A stretch of 39,240 nt of DNA from Clostridia bacterium (GTDB lineage Bacteria; Bacillota; Clostridia; Oscillospirales; CAG-272): the NCBI GenBank assembly GCA_017935225.1, contig JAGBIA010000127.1, positions 1-39,240 of the forward strand, written 5' to 3'. Under the pieces are notes generated by a model. It was not told where the DNA came from and searched no databases. It was given only the letters and a program-made list of their open reading frames with translations. A program made the position numbers and the translations under genes. Shown here one piece after another: positions 14,974 to 23,720 of this stretch (positions are counted from its first letter, which is position 1; each line of letters begins with the position of its first letter).

Positions 14974-17714
14974 TCAGACTCAATTCACTCAATAAGTTTT
15001 ATAATAAGGGCAGACTCAACGAGGTCCACGCGGTCAACAACATAGATATGGCACTTCCCGAGAAGGGAATGATCGCGTTCTTCGGTAAATCGGGCTGCGG
15101 AAAGACTACGCTTCTCAATATGATAGGCGGACTTGACGAGGCAAGCTCGGGCAGCGTTACCTTTGATAACAAGCGTATGTCACCCAATGCCGACGAGGCG
15201 AGAAACCTCAACGTCGGATATATATTCCAGAACTACAACCTCTCTGACCGTATGAGTGTGTACGATAACGTAGCCCTCTCGCTCAGACTCTGCGGAGTGA
15301 CCGATGAAGACGAGATCGAGAAGAGAGTTATGGCGGCACTCGAGAGCGTTGATATGGCAAAATACCGCAAGCGTATCCCGACGGCACTCTCGGGCGGTCA
15401 GCAGCAGAGGGTCGCTATAGCGAGAGCTATAGTTAAAAATCCCACGCTGATACTTGCCGACGAACCTACGGGCAACCTTGACGAGCAGAATACCGTTATG
15501 GTCATGGATCTTCTCAAGGCGATCTCGCGCGAAAGACTCGTGCTTATCGTAACGCACGAGGCGCATCTCGTCGACAGCTATTGCGACAAGGTAATCGGCA
15601 TCGCCGACGGACGAATAGTCGAGGAGAGAGACAACGAGATAACCGAGGGCTACCACGCGCAGAAGACCAACGAGGTCTATCTTGGCGATATGGAGCGCGA
15701 GGAGCTGTCGGACGGCGAATTCTGCTTTGAGTATTACGGCTCAAAGGAGAATAAGCCTACAAAGATCAGAATAATCGAGTCGGGCGGAACGCTTTATATC
15801 TCGGCAGACGAGGGTGCAAAGCTCAGACTTGCCGACGCATCCTCCGAGCTTATCGTTCACGAGGGCAAGTACGTAGAAAAGCCAAAGGCGGTCGAAAAGG
15901 AGCTTCCCGAGGTGCTTCGCGCGCCGTTGGGATCAAACGGAAAGCTCGGCAGAATGTACACGCTCAAGGGCGCGATCAAGAGCGGATATCAGGCAAACTT
16001 CCGCAAGGGCAAGAAGAGAAAAGGATTTCTCGTCGCGGGAATGCTCTGTTTCTCGGCGATAATCGTGTTCGTCTTTGCTTTCTTCGGCACGGCGGTCTAC
16101 GAATATCTGCAGGTCGAGCAGCTCTTCAACTCGCACACGGTTGCGGTCAACGCCAACGAGATGAGCGAGGAGGAGGCACGCGAGATAGTTGCCGATGGCA
16201 AGGCGGATCACTACACGATCACCAATATGTATTCGCTGTATCACCCGAGCGTCCACGAAAATCTCAACTTCTCGTTCGGTGACTTCGAGACATCACTCTA
16301 TGCCTACAATAATAGCGTTTACAACTCCCATGTTCATCCGCTCCCCGCGCGTCTGCTTGAGGGCAGAGCGGTCGTTGAGGGCGTGGGCGAGATCAAGAGC
16401 GAGGATGAGATAATCATTACCCGTCAGCTCGCCGACAAGCTCATCGAGACTGCGGCGACAACCAGCCTCTCTGATTACCGCGATCTGCTCTATGCGCGCG
16501 CAAGCAGCGGCTATCGCTACTACGAAGGCGGTTACGGCAATATATCGATGGGATACGATCCTTACGGAGGCAACACTCAGGGCTACCGCGTGGTCGGTAT
16601 AGTCGAGGGCGAGGACGAAGATGCGTTTTACCACGATTACACCTATCTGCAAAAGCAGATATCTCTGCTTTACGGTGTGCAGACCACCTACGTCTCTGAT
16701 CTTGAGCATTCGGGTATTGATCTTCCCGCACTCGAGCAGGGAAGCATCTACGTTCGAGAGGGCGTTGAGGGCGAGAAGTTCGTGATCGCAGGCAAGAGCT
16801 ACAAGATCGCAGGACACATCAAGATCGAAGTCAGCGACGAGATGTTTGAGAGTTATATGATGCTATATTACGGCATGAACATAGCCGAGTCGCTCGAGAG
16901 CTATATCGGATATATGTACGGCATATATGGATATCAAGATTGGCTCTACCAGCAGAAGCCGGGATATTACGATGATAAGCCCGATCAGGCAGAGGCAGAC
17001 TATAAGGACTTCCTCGCATCCAAGGAAAAGGAGTACAATTCCTTTGTTGTCTCGGTTCGCAACGATTGCGCATCCTCGAACTTCTTCACGCTTCCCTCGA
17101 TCATTATGACGCGTGAGGATATGGAGGATATCTCGATCACCTACTCGACAGGTAAGGTCGACGGACTTTCCTCGTATATATACTCGGGCGGATACTATGT
17201 ATTCTACAGCAACGATGCCGATACTCTCGGTGAGGAGCTTGCCGCAAAGTACGAAGAGGGTAAGGTGATAACCCCGAAGATTGCAAGACAAACGCTCAGA
17301 AGCGAGTATTACGGCACCTTCGTGATGCTTGCAATAATGCTCGTCATCGTTTGCTCGGTGCTCTCGCTCTGCCTCTACTTCATTATGCGCTCGGCACTTC
17401 TCGGAGATATCAAGGAGGTCGGCATCAGCCGTGCTATCGGTGTCAGCCGCAGAAATCTCTGCTACAGATATTTCGTTGAGACTATGGTGCTCTTTGTGCT
17501 CACCATCTTCGTCGGATACCTGCTTACGAGCTGGGTAATGGCAGGACTGAGCGCGATGGGAAGCGGAGTAATGATGATAGTTTACTACCCGTGGTGGATC
17601 GCCCTTGCGGCACTCGCGCTTATCTTCGCGGTCACCGCAGTCTGCGGTCAGATCCCGATAAGAAGACTTGTGCGCAAGACTCCTGCCGAAATACTTGCTA
17701 AATACGACATTTAA
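14970..17714 (+). CDS. ABC transporter: ATPase fused to FtsX-type permease (second of pair)
   Basis: 914 residues with the same architecture as its upstream partner but larger. ATPase 1-225: Walker A GKSGCGKTT (39-47), YIFQNYN, LSGGQQQR, LILADEPTGNLDE, VTHE. A linker of about 120 residues (226-345) is unusually long and acidic, probably with its own small beta domain. A helix follows (about 352-378), then a long extracellular domain (about 380-780) rich in Tyr and Gly, and three C-terminal helices with GDIKEVGISRAIGVSRR. The stop ends 8 bases before the tRNA deacylase. Heterodimerisation with the 766-residue protein is inferred from overlap and matched topology. Confidence 0.9.
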   Translation: MIRLNSLNKFYNKGRLNEVHAVNNIDMALPEKGMIAFFGKSGCGKTTLLNMIGGLDEASSGSVTFDNKRMSPNADEARNLNVGYIFQNYNLSDRMSVYDNVALSLRLCGVTDEDEIEKRVMAALESVDMAKYRKRIPTALSGGQQQRVAIARAIVKNPTLILADEPTGNLDEQNTVMVMDLLKAISRERLVLIVTHEAHLVDSYCDKVIGIADGRIVEERDNEITEGYHAQKTNEVYLGDMEREELSDGEFCFEYYGSKENKPTKIRIIESGGTLYISADEGAKLRLADASSELIVHEGKYVEKPKAVEKELPEVLRAPLGSNGKLGRMYTLKGAIKSGYQANFRKGKKRKGFLVAGMLCFSAIIVFVFAFFGTAVYEYLQVEQLFNSHTVAVNANEMSEEEAREIVADGKADHYTITNMYSLYHPSVHENLNFSFGDFETSLYAYNNSVYNSHVHPLPARLLEGRAVVEGVGEIKSEDEIIITRQLADKLIETAATTSLSDYRDLLYARASSGYRYYEGGYGNISMGYDPYGGNTQGYRVVGIVEGEDEDAFYHDYTYLQKQISLLYGVQTTYVSDLEHSGIDLPALEQGSIYVREGVEGEKFVIAGKSYKIAGHIKIEVSDEMFESYMMLYYGMNIAESLESYIGYMYGIYGYQDWLYQQKPGYYDDKPDQAEADYKDFLASKEKEYNSFVVSVRNDCASSNFFTLPSIIMTREDMEDISITYSTGKVDGLSSYIYSGGYYVFYSNDADTLGEELAAKYEEGKVITPKIARQTLRSEYYGTFVMLAIMLVIVCSVLSLCLYFIMRSALLGDIKEVGISRAIGVSRRNLCYRYFVETMVLFVLTIFVGYLLTSWVMAGLSAMGSGVMMIVYYPWWIALAALALIFAVTAVCGQIPIRRLVRKTPAEILAKYDI

Positions 17715-17722
17715 GGAAAGCT

Positions 17723-18256
17723 ATGGAAAGAATAAAAGGACGCCCCGAGAGCGCGGAGGGCAGACTCGACAAAGAAATGCGAGTCTACGACCTTCTCGAC
17801 TCTCTCGGGGTCGAGTATGAAAGAATTGATCACGAGCCCGCGATGACTATGGAGATCTGCGAGCAGATCGACGCATCGCTTGGCGCGCTGATATGTAAAA
17901 ATTTGTTTCTGTGCAATCGTCAGCAGACAGATTTCTATCTTTTGATGATGCCCGCCGAGAAGCCCTTTAAGACCAAGGATCTCTCGGCGCAGATAGGCTC
18001 GTCGCGCCTCTCGTTCGCAACGGCGGAGTTTATGGAGGAATTCCTTGATATCACTCCCGGTTCGGTCAGCGTTATGGGGCTGATGAACGATAAGGACAAG
18101 CGAGTCAGACTTCTGATCGACGCTGACGTACTGAGTGAGGAATACGTCGGGTGCCACCCCTGCATCAATACCTCAAGCCTGCGACTCAGAACAGCAGATC
18201 TGTGCGATAAGATAATCCCCGCGCTCTCTCACGAGCCGACGGTGGTAACGCTTTGA
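17723..18256 (+). CDS. ProX/YbaK-family aminoacyl-tRNA deacylase
   Basis: 177 residues. The YbaK/ProX fold is indicated by YERIDHEPAMTMEICEQID near the start, CKNLFLCNR (about 58-66), the KPFKTKDLS strand, LDITPGSVSVMGLMND, and the late motif GCHPCINTSSLRL. That last motif marks the PrdX/ProXp-ala group, which removes alanine wrongly attached to tRNA-Pro. It normally acts as a free-standing proofreader in the cytoplasm. It sits 8 bases after the ABC pair with its own AAGGAAAG, so it is cotranscribed, but the functional link to transport is unclear. Confidence 0.88.
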   Translation: MERIKGRPESAEGRLDKEMRVYDLLDSLGVEYERIDHEPAMTMEICEQIDASLGALICKNLFLCNRQQTDFYLLMMPAEKPFKTKDLSAQIGSSRLSFATAEFMEEFLDITPGSVSVMGLMNDKDKRVRLLIDADVLSEEYVGCHPCINTSSLRLRTADLCDKIIPALSHEPTVVTL

Positions 18257-18257
18257 G
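18238..18257 (+). repeat. Left copy of 20-bp repeat (duplication boundary)
   Basis: GACGGTGGTAACGCTTTGAG recurs at 19511-19530 with one mismatch. Here it covers the end of the deacylase gene. Together with the 39-bp repeat it marks a past tandem duplication. Confidence 0.75.
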
Positions 18258-18263
18258 GTGAAT

Positions 18264-19013
18264 ATGGAATATCAGGATATAAACGCAAAAACAATTGATG
18301 ATTGGTGCAAGGACGGCTGGGAGTGGGGACGACCGATAAGCCACGAGGACTTTGAGAGCGCTCTTGGCGGCGAGTGGGACGTTTATCTCACACCGACAAA
18401 GTGTGTGCCGCACGAATGGTTTGGAGACCTTCGAGGTAAGCGAGTGCTCGGACTTGCGAGCGGCGGCGGTCAGCAGATACCGATATTTTCCGCGCTCGGA
18501 GCGAAATGCACTCTGCTTGATTACTCCGAGCAACAATGTGAGAGCGACAGAATGGTCGCAGAGCGAGAGGGGTACGAGGTCGAGATAATCCGCGCGGATA
18601 TGACAAAGCCTCTGCCGTTTGAGGACGGGAGCTTTGATCTGATCTTTCACCCCGTGTCGAACTGCTACGTGCGAGAGGTCGAGCCGATCTTTCGCGAGTG
18701 CTACCGTGTCTTGAAAAAGGGCGGAGCATTTCTCGGCGGATATGACATCGGCATTAACTACATATTCGACGAGAATGAGGACAGAGTGCTTTATTCCTTG
18801 CCGTTCGATCCTTTGAGTGATGAGAAGATATACAACGATTGCGTTCAAAACGATTGGGGCATACAGTTCTCGCATACGATCGAAGAGCAACTCGGCGGAC
18901 AGCTCCGCGCGGGATTTTGCCTTACGGATATATACGAGGACACAAACGGCGAGGGAAATCTGCACGAGCATAACGTACCTTCCTTCGTGGCGACGAGGAG
19001 TGTTAAAATTTAA
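18264..19013 (+). CDS. Class I SAM-dependent methyltransferase
   Basis: 249 residues from the ATG at 18264; a GTG two codons earlier is possible but lies within the GAGGTG ribosome site. Motif I is VLGLASGGGQQIPIF (61-75), the motif II acidic loop TLLDYSEQQ (83-91), motif III IIRADMTKPLPFEDGSFDLI (108-127), then LKKGGAFLGGY. This is the methyltransf_11/UbiE-like group acting on small molecules, with no clue to the acceptor. It is cotranscribed with the deacylase (7-base gap). Its 3' end contains the first copy of the 39-bp direct repeat. Confidence 0.88.
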   Translation: MEYQDINAKTIDDWCKDGWEWGRPISHEDFESALGGEWDVYLTPTKCVPHEWFGDLRGKRVLGLASGGGQQIPIFSALGAKCTLLDYSEQQCESDRMVAEREGYEVEIIRADMTKPLPFEDGSFDLIFHPVSNCYVREVEPIFRECYRVLKKGGAFLGGYDIGINYIFDENEDRVLYSLPFDPLSDEKIYNDCVQNDWGIQFSHTIEEQLGGQLRAGFCLTDIYEDTNGEGNLHEHNVPSFVATRSVKI

Positions 19014-19022
19014 AATTTTCAA
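18984..19022 (+). repeat. 39-bp direct repeat, copy 1
   Basis: Identical over 39 bases to 19546-19584. It covers the last codons of the methyltransferase and the AT-rich spacer (AAAATTTAAAATTTT). Similarity continues through the ribosome site and start codon of the following gene. Confidence 0.9.
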
Positions 19023-19035
19023 GGGGGATCATGGT

Positions 19036-19461
19036 ATGAGAAAGACAATTTTCTTGCTTTTGGTAGCTCTGGCACTATTTTCTGTTGTAGGATGTGGCTC
19101 AGATAAGTTAGATATTGGCATCAAAGAAGGCATAGCATATTTCGAGTGTTCTCGGTCTATGCCGCAGATCATCCTTGGAGGAGAGTCCGAAACGGTAATT
19201 GAGGATGAAGCTTTCCTCGATGCGCTGATATCGGCAATTGACGGCAAAGCCGCAGTTGAGGATATGTGCAACTGTGAGGCACTCTACAATATCCGTATTG
19301 ATAAATACAATATTGGATTGCATACTCACGGTATAAGCGTTACGTATCCAATAGGGCACAATATAAAGGGACTCAACGTTTTTACGGTAGATTGCACGGA
19401 TGAGGAAATGGACGCATTGTTTGAAATACTCACCGCTGTGACAAATTCTACTCACTCATAA
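19036..19461 (+). CDS. Small lipoprotein of unknown function
   Basis: 141 residues from the ATG at 19036, preceded by AAGGGGGAT. Lipoprotein signal MRKTIFLLLVALALFSVVGC puts the lipidated Cys at 20. The mature part of about 120 residues has no recognisable domain; it contains several Cys (CNCEAL around 81-85) and a DCTDEEMDALFEIL helix near the end. It is AT-richer than the methyltransferase before it, and its start region duplicates that of the gene at 19598. Probably an envelope protein cotranscribed with the ABC pair. Confidence 0.7.
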   Translation: MRKTIFLLLVALALFSVVGCGSDKLDIGIKEGIAYFECSRSMPQIILGGESETVIEDEAFLDALISAIDGKAAVEDMCNCEALYNIRIDKYNIGLHTHGISVTYPIGHNIKGLNVFTVDCTDEEMDALFEILTAVTNSTHS

Positions 19462-19510
19462 GCGAAACTTCTTAAATAAGACAAAACAAGGCGGCTCGCT
19501 ACGGCGAGCG

Positions 19511-19602
19511 GACGGTGGTATCGCTTTGAGTAAAGTAGTACGTCATTCGTGGCGACGAGGAGTGTTAAAATTTAAAATTTTCAAAGGAGATCAAGGTATG
19601 AA
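19511..19602 (+). repeat. Scar of a tandem duplication with internal deletion
   Basis: 19511-19530 repeats 18238-18257 (19 of 20 bases). After about 15 unmatched bases, 19546-19584 repeats 18984-19022 exactly, with similarity on to about 19602 across ribosome site and ATG. The roughly 720 bases between these blocks in the first copy (the methyltransferase body) are missing in the second. The frame still encodes the same relic, SWRRGVLKFKIFKGD, as the first copy. Confidence 0.8.
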
Positions 19603-19951
19603 AAAAACATTATTCAAAAATACAGCTGTACTTATTTCGCCAATCTTGTTGTTTCCGCTCTTGTTTATTCCTTACTTGTGGTTGAATTCTGAATTTATCG
19701 TAGAATGGTTCGGCTGCGGTTGTCCAAAGGTAGATGAGTTTGGGAATATGATCGACTCGTATTTTAATGCAAATCATTTTACTTTTTTGTTCTGGTTGTT
19801 TATTTCTGCCTGCGTAACTGTTATATCGATTTTTATTTCCAAGCGTATACTAAAGGAAAAGATATGGCTCAGAATTTTGTATATTGCAGTTATGCTTGTA
19901 ATTTCTCTTCTTATAACTATGCGATTTTGCTATATAATGGCGTGGAATTGA
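19598..19951 (+). CDS. Small membrane protein of unknown function
   Basis: 117 residues from the ATG at 19598, preceded by AAAGGAGAT inherited with the duplicated segment. Three hydrophobic segments are visible: about 8-30, 61-79 and 93-110. A loop with FGCGCPKVDEFGN lies between the first two. No family recognised. AT-rich relative to the surrounding genes. Last gene before the terminator at 19968-20000, so it ends the ABC transcript. Confidence 0.65.
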   Translation: MKKTLFKNTAVLISPILLFPLLFIPYLWLNSEFIVEWFGCGCPKVDEFGNMIDSYFNANHFTFLFWLFISACVTVISIFISKRILKEKIWLRILYIAVMLVISLLITMRFCYIMAWN

Positions 19952-19967
19952 CTGCTTTCAACACAAA

Positions 19968-20005
19968 AACATCCCCGACAGAGTCTCTATCGGGGATGTT
20001 TGTAT
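19968..20005. terminator. Bidirectional terminator closing the ABC operon and the malic enzyme operon
   Basis: An 11-bp perfect stem (19968-19978 with 19990-20000) with an 11-base loop. On the plus strand T3 and AT-rich bases follow, on the minus strand TTTTGTGTT. It serves the convergent units from both sides. Confidence 0.85.
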
Positions 20006-20292
20006 TATTTGATGATCTTCAGCTCCTCGTTATCCACCGTGACAGTCGGTGTGGGTTTGCCGAAGCGGAGAAGCGCCGCAGACTCGCCAAGGCGGAAGAC
20101 CTGCTCGGTGCCCTTGAGAGAGAAGGGGCGAACACTGATGTCAAACTCCGTACCGTCGATGGTCACGACCGCCTTGCCGCTCACGTAGGAGTAGCAGAGC
20201 GAGATAGTGTGCGTCAGAGTGTTTCCCGTCTCCTCGCCCGTCTCAAGATCGAGCTCAGGCTCGCTGTATTCCCAATTTATCTTCTTTGCCAT
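20005..20292 (-). CDS. Hypothetical protein, 95 aa
   Basis: A clean ribosome site (GAGGAGG, 5 bases before the ATG) and composition like the neighbours support this as a gene. The sequence alternates short beta strands (KAVVTIDGTEFDISVRPF, SAALLRFGKPTPTVTVDNE) and begins with an acidic WEYSEPELDLETGEE segment. No signal, membrane segment or Cys cluster. I do not recognise a family. It follows the malic enzyme by 48 bases and is the last gene of that transcript. Confidence 0.65.
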   Translation of the reverse strand: MAKKINWEYSEPELDLETGEETGNTLTHTISLCYSYVSGKAVVTIDGTEFDISVRPFSLKGTEQVFRLGESAALLRFGKPTPTVTVDNEELKIIK

Positions 20293-20340
20293 ATTAGCCT
20301 CCTCAGTAAATATAGGGTATGATGATCTTATTCTGTCTCC

Positions 20341-21513
20341 TTATATTCTCGCAACGCCCGTTTTGTGCGCCGCCTCGATGACCGCCTTTGCGACTGCCTC
20401 GGCAACTCTCTTGTCGAGCGCGGGAGCGATTATGTTTTCCTCGTTCAGCTCCTCGTCGGAAATGAGAGAAGCGAGCGCATACGAGGTTGCGACCTTCATT
20501 TCCTCGTTGATGCAGGATGCTCTGCAATCAAGCGCGCCGCGGAAAATTCCGGGGAAGGCGAGAACGTTGTTGATCTGGTTAGGGAAGTCCGAGCGTCCCG
20601 TGCCGACAATGCGCGCGCCTGCCTTCTTGGCAAGGTCGGGCATGATCTCGGGAGTGGGATTTGCCATTGGGAAAACGATCGCGTCGGTAGCCATAGATGC
20701 GACCATTTCTTCGCTTACTATTCCGGGAGCGGAAACGCCGATGAATACGTCAGCGCCGCGCATCGCGTCTGCGAGATTGCCGTGCGCGAGCGAGTGGTTG
20801 GTAAGCTCTGCTATCGCCTTGTGAGCATCATTAAGTGTCTCGTCGTCGCGGCTGATGATGCCGAATCGGTCGACCATAGTAAGATTTTTAACGCCCATAT
20901 TAAGCAGATGTCTGCCTATCGCGCATCCTGCCGCGCCTGCGCCGTTGATAACGACCTTGACGGTAGAGATGTCCTTCTTTACGATCTTGAGCGCGTTGAG
21001 AAGAGCCGCGGCAACTACTATAGCAGTTCCGTGCTGATCGTCGTGGAATACGGGAATATCGCAGATCTGTTTGAGCTTCTGCTCGATCTCAAAGCATCGC
21101 GGAGCGGCGATGTCCTCGAGATTGATGCCGCCAAAGCTTCCCGAGATGAGATAGACCGTGCGCACGATCTCGTCAACGTCCTTGGAGCGCACGCAGAGCG
21201 GGAACGCGTCAACGTCGGCAAATGCCTTGAAGAGCGCGCACTTGCCCTCCATTACGGGCATTCCTGCCTCGGGCCCGATGTCGCCAAGACCAAGCACAGC
21301 CGTGCCGTCGGTGATGACCGCAACGAGATTGTTGCGGCGGGTGAGCTCGTAGGACTTGTTGATATCCTTCTGTATCTCAAGGCAGGGCTCTGCCACGCCG
21401 GGTGTGTATGCAAGCGAGAGATCCTCTCTGCTCTCGATCGGGCAGCGCGTAACTACCTCTATCTTGCCGTTCCATTCATAATGCTTTTTAAGTGATTCTT
21501 TTCTTACGTCCAT
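20341..21513 (-). CDS. NAD(P)-dependent malic enzyme (oxaloacetate-decarboxylating type)
   Basis: 390 residues from the ATG at 21513, with AGAGGAAAAAG upstream; the open frame extends further out but only over fumC. The bacterial short form is recognisable by AYTPGVAEP (35-43; catalytic Tyr), [17 protein letters not shown] (75-91; catalytic Lys91), [11 protein letters not shown] with metal ligands, and the nucleotide fold [14 protein letters not shown]. It converts malate to pyruvate and CO2 with reduction of NAD(P). It lies 13 bases after fumC, so fumarate to malate to pyruvate is encoded in order. Confidence 0.93.
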   Translation of the reverse strand: MDVRKESLKKHYEWNGKIEVVTRCPIESREDLSLAYTPGVAEPCLEIQKDINKSYELTRRNNLVAVITDGTAVLGLGDIGPEAGMPVMEGKCALFKAFADVDAFPLCVRSKDVDEIVRTVYLISGSFGGINLEDIAAPRCFEIEQKLKQICDIPVFHDDQHGTAIVVAAALLNALKIVKKDISTVKVVINGAGAAGCAIGRHLLNMGVKNLTMVDRFGIISRDDETLNDAHKAIAELTNHSLAHGNLADAMRGADVFIGVSAPGIVSEEMVASMATDAIVFPMANPTPEIMPDLAKKAGARIVGTGRSDFPNQINNVLAFPGIFRGALDCRASCINEEMKVATSYALASLISDEELNEENIIAPALDKRVAEAVAKAVIEAAHKTGVARI

Positions 21514-21526
21514 AACTTTTTCCTCT

Positions 21527-22903
21527 TTAAACCATCTGTTCAGGGTGAAATATTTCGTCAAATCTCGCCTCGTCCATAAGACCGAGCTTGAGAGTTGCTT
21601 CCTTGAGTGTGATATTTTGCGAATACGCGATCTTCGCGATCTTCGCAGCGTTCTCGTAGCCAACGTAGGGGCTGAGCGCGGTGACGAGCATAAGTGAGTT
21701 GTTGAGGTATTCCTGCATCTTCTCGCGGTTTGCCTCGATTCCCGACACGCAGTTTGATCTGAATGACTCGATCGCATCTGCGAGCAGTCTTACCGACTGC
21801 AAGAAGTTGTACGCGCAGACAGGCATAAATACGTTGAGCTCGAAGTTTCCTTGTGATGCCGCCATTCCGACAGCCGTGTCGTTGGCGATGACCTGCAGAG
21901 CAACCATCGTCATAGCCTCGCACTGAGTCGGGTTGACCTTGCCAGGCATAATAGACGATCCGGGCTCGTTTTCGGGAATCTTTATCTCCCCAAGACCGCA
22001 ACGCGGGCCCGATGCGAGCCAGCGCACGTCGTTTGCGATCTTCCATAGGTCAGACGCGAGCGCTTTGAGCGCGCCGTGCGCGAATACGAGCTCATCCTTC
22101 GAGGTGAGCGCGTGATACTTGTTGTCCTCGGTGATAAAGGGTATCGAGGTTATCTCTGCGATCTTGCGTGCCACGAGTGTGTCAAATCCGTCGGGAGCAT
22201 TGAGCCCTGTCCCGACTGCCGTGCCGCCGAGCGCGAGACTGCAAAGCTCGGCAGATGCGAGCTTTATCATCTTTCTGTCCTTCTCAAGAGAGGATCTCCA
22301 GCCCGAGATCTCCTGTGAGAAGCTGATCGGCGTTGCGTCCTGCAGGTGCGTTCTGCCGCTTTTGATCACTCCCTCGTTCTCGCGCTCAAGACGGCAGAGC
22401 TCGTCGATCATAAGATCGAGCGCAGGGAGCAGAAGCTCTCTTATCGAGCGGAGCGCGGCTATGTGCATCGCGGTAGGGAAGGTATCGTTTGAGGACTGCG
22501 ACATATTTACGTCGTCGTTGGGGTGAAGTATCTTTTCTTGCGCGAGAAGATTGCCGTAGTTTGCGATCACCTCGTTTGCGTTCATATTTGTCTGCGTACC
22601 CGAGCCGGTCTGCCATACGACGAGCGGGAAATGCCCGTCAAGCTCGCCCGAGATTATCTTCTCGGCGGCGGATGTGATGAGCGCGAGCTTCTGCTCGGTC
22701 ATTCTCTCGGGGCAAAGCTCCGCATTTGCTCGCGCGGCGGCAAGCTTGAGGATGCCGAACGCGTGGATTATCTCGGACGGCATAGTCTCAAGACCCACGC
22801 CGATGCGGAAATTCTCAAAGCTACGCTGAGTCTGCGCGCCCCAAAGGCGACTTTCCTCAACCTCGATCTCACCCATTGAATCACGTTCAATTCTGTATTT
22901 CAT
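21527..22903 (-). CDS. fumC: Class II fumarate hydratase
   Basis: 458 residues, the family's usual size. QTGSGTQTNMNANEV (98-112), SQSSNDTFPTA (135-145), GRTHLQDATP (183-192; catalytic His186) and the mobile loop GSSIMPGKVNP with QCEA are all intact. It interconverts fumarate and malate without an iron-sulfur cluster, so it tolerates oxygen. Ribosome site GGAG lies about 10 bases upstream. The gene overlaps the PPTase by 17 bases and is followed by the malic enzyme. Confidence 0.96.
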   Translation of the reverse strand: MKYRIERDSMGEIEVEESRLWGAQTQRSFENFRIGVGLETMPSEIIHAFGILKLAAARANAELCPERMTEQKLALITSAAEKIISGELDGHFPLVVWQTGSGTQTNMNANEVIANYGNLLAQEKILHPNDDVNMSQSSNDTFPTAMHIAALRSIRELLLPALDLMIDELCRLERENEGVIKSGRTHLQDATPISFSQEISGWRSSLEKDRKMIKLASAELCSLALGGTAVGTGLNAPDGFDTLVARKIAEITSIPFITEDNKYHALTSKDELVFAHGALKALASDLWKIANDVRWLASGPRCGLGEIKIPENEPGSSIMPGKVNPTQCEAMTMVALQVIANDTAVGMAASQGNFELNVFMPVCAYNFLQSVRLLADAIESFRSNCVSGIEANREKMQEYLNNSLMLVTALSPYVGYENAAKIAKIAYSQNITLKEATLKLGLMDEARFDEIFHPEQMV

Positions 22904-23558
22904 ATATTTTTATCTCCTCGTAGGTGTTGTTAATAGCTATGCTCGGCGCATCTTTCTCGAAGCAGAGCGCAAGGCATGCATCCGCACCGTCGACCGTGAG
23001 CCTGTATTCCTTGAAGAAATACGCAGAGTCGTCAATTATCTGACCGCGGCAGATAGATGCGAGCCCCTCGCCCGAAAGCTTCGCAAGAGCCTCTTTTTTT
23101 ACCCAGAGCGCGAAGAAGTCTTCGAGTGAATTCTCACTTACTAAGAGTCTTGAATGCTCTTCGGGACTGAGAAAACGCTTTGAGAGAGACTCCACGTTGC
23201 GCGACGCGTCGATAAACTCAAGATCAAGCCCCACGTTCTCTTTGCATAGCGCGACGGCACAAAGATCGCGCGAGTGCGTGATGCTGAAATGATACGGCAG
23301 AGATGCAAAACGCGGCTTGCCGTTCTTCTCGCGGATGACGGTGAGATCCTCGTTACCAAGATCTGTGCGCTTGATAAGTCGATCGAGGCAGAGCAGGGCA
23401 GAAAGCGAGTTTTTCTGCGCGGCAGGATTTTTTATAGAACGAAGCCGCTCGCGCTCGCTCTCGCCAAACGGAAGAGAGGATATGAGCGTATCAATATCGC
23501 AGGATATATCGCCCGCGCGCATCAAAGCCACAAAACAAAGACTATTTCCTTGACTCAT
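22887..23558 (-). CDS. 4'-phosphopantetheinyl transferase (Sfp/Gsp type)
   Basis: 223 residues, close to Sfp length. KPRFASLPYHFSITHSRD (81-98) provides the CoA-binding region, VGLDLEFID (109-117) the metal-binding Asp112 and Glu114, and WVKKEALAKLSGEGL (152-166) the WxxKEA motif. It transfers the pantetheine arm of CoA to carrier proteins; the broad Sfp type usually serves secondary metabolism, but no synthase or carrier protein lies in this window. Its GAGGTGA ribosome site and consensus promoter make it first gene of the operon with fumC and malic enzyme. Confidence 0.9.
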   Translation of the reverse strand: MSQGNSLCFVALMRAGDISCDIDTLISSLPFGESERERLRSIKNPAAQKNSLSALLCLDRLIKRTDLGNEDLTVIREKNGKPRFASLPYHFSITHSRDLCAVALCKENVGLDLEFIDASRNVESLSKRFLSPEEHSRLLVSENSLEDFFALWVKKEALAKLSGEGLASICRGQIIDDSAYFFKEYRLTVDGADACLALCFEKDAPSIAINNTYEEIKIYEIQN

Positions 23559-23585
23559 TTACTCACCTCGATTTCATATACCAAT

Positions 23586-23614
23586 ATTATACAACAGAGA
23601 GCAGGATTTTTCAA
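23586..23614 (-). promoter_or_regulatory. Promoter of the PPTase/fumC/malic enzyme operon
   Basis: Minus-strand TTGAAA (23609-23614), 17 bases, TATAAT (23586-23591). Confidence 0.85.
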
Positions 23615-23643
23615 TATTTTTTCGAATTTTTTTCAAAAAACTA

Positions 23644-23672
23644 TTGACATTTGCAAACTTTTGTAGTATAAT
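23644..23672 (+). promoter_or_regulatory. Promoter of tRNA-Leu
   Basis: Full consensus TTGACA (23644-23649), 17 bases, TATAAT (23667-23672). It is divergent from the PPTase promoter, with 29 bases between the -35 elements. Confidence 0.92.
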
Positions 23673-23720
23673 ACCAATGTTGCGAAAAGCAATACCCTCT
23701 ATCTAAAGACAAATCAATAT

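Noticed and set aside
18984..19602. Direct repeats as ends of an insertion sequence
   Set aside because: No transposase, no terminal inverted repeats, and the repeats contain coding and ribosome-site sequence from neighbouring genes; a duplication explains them.
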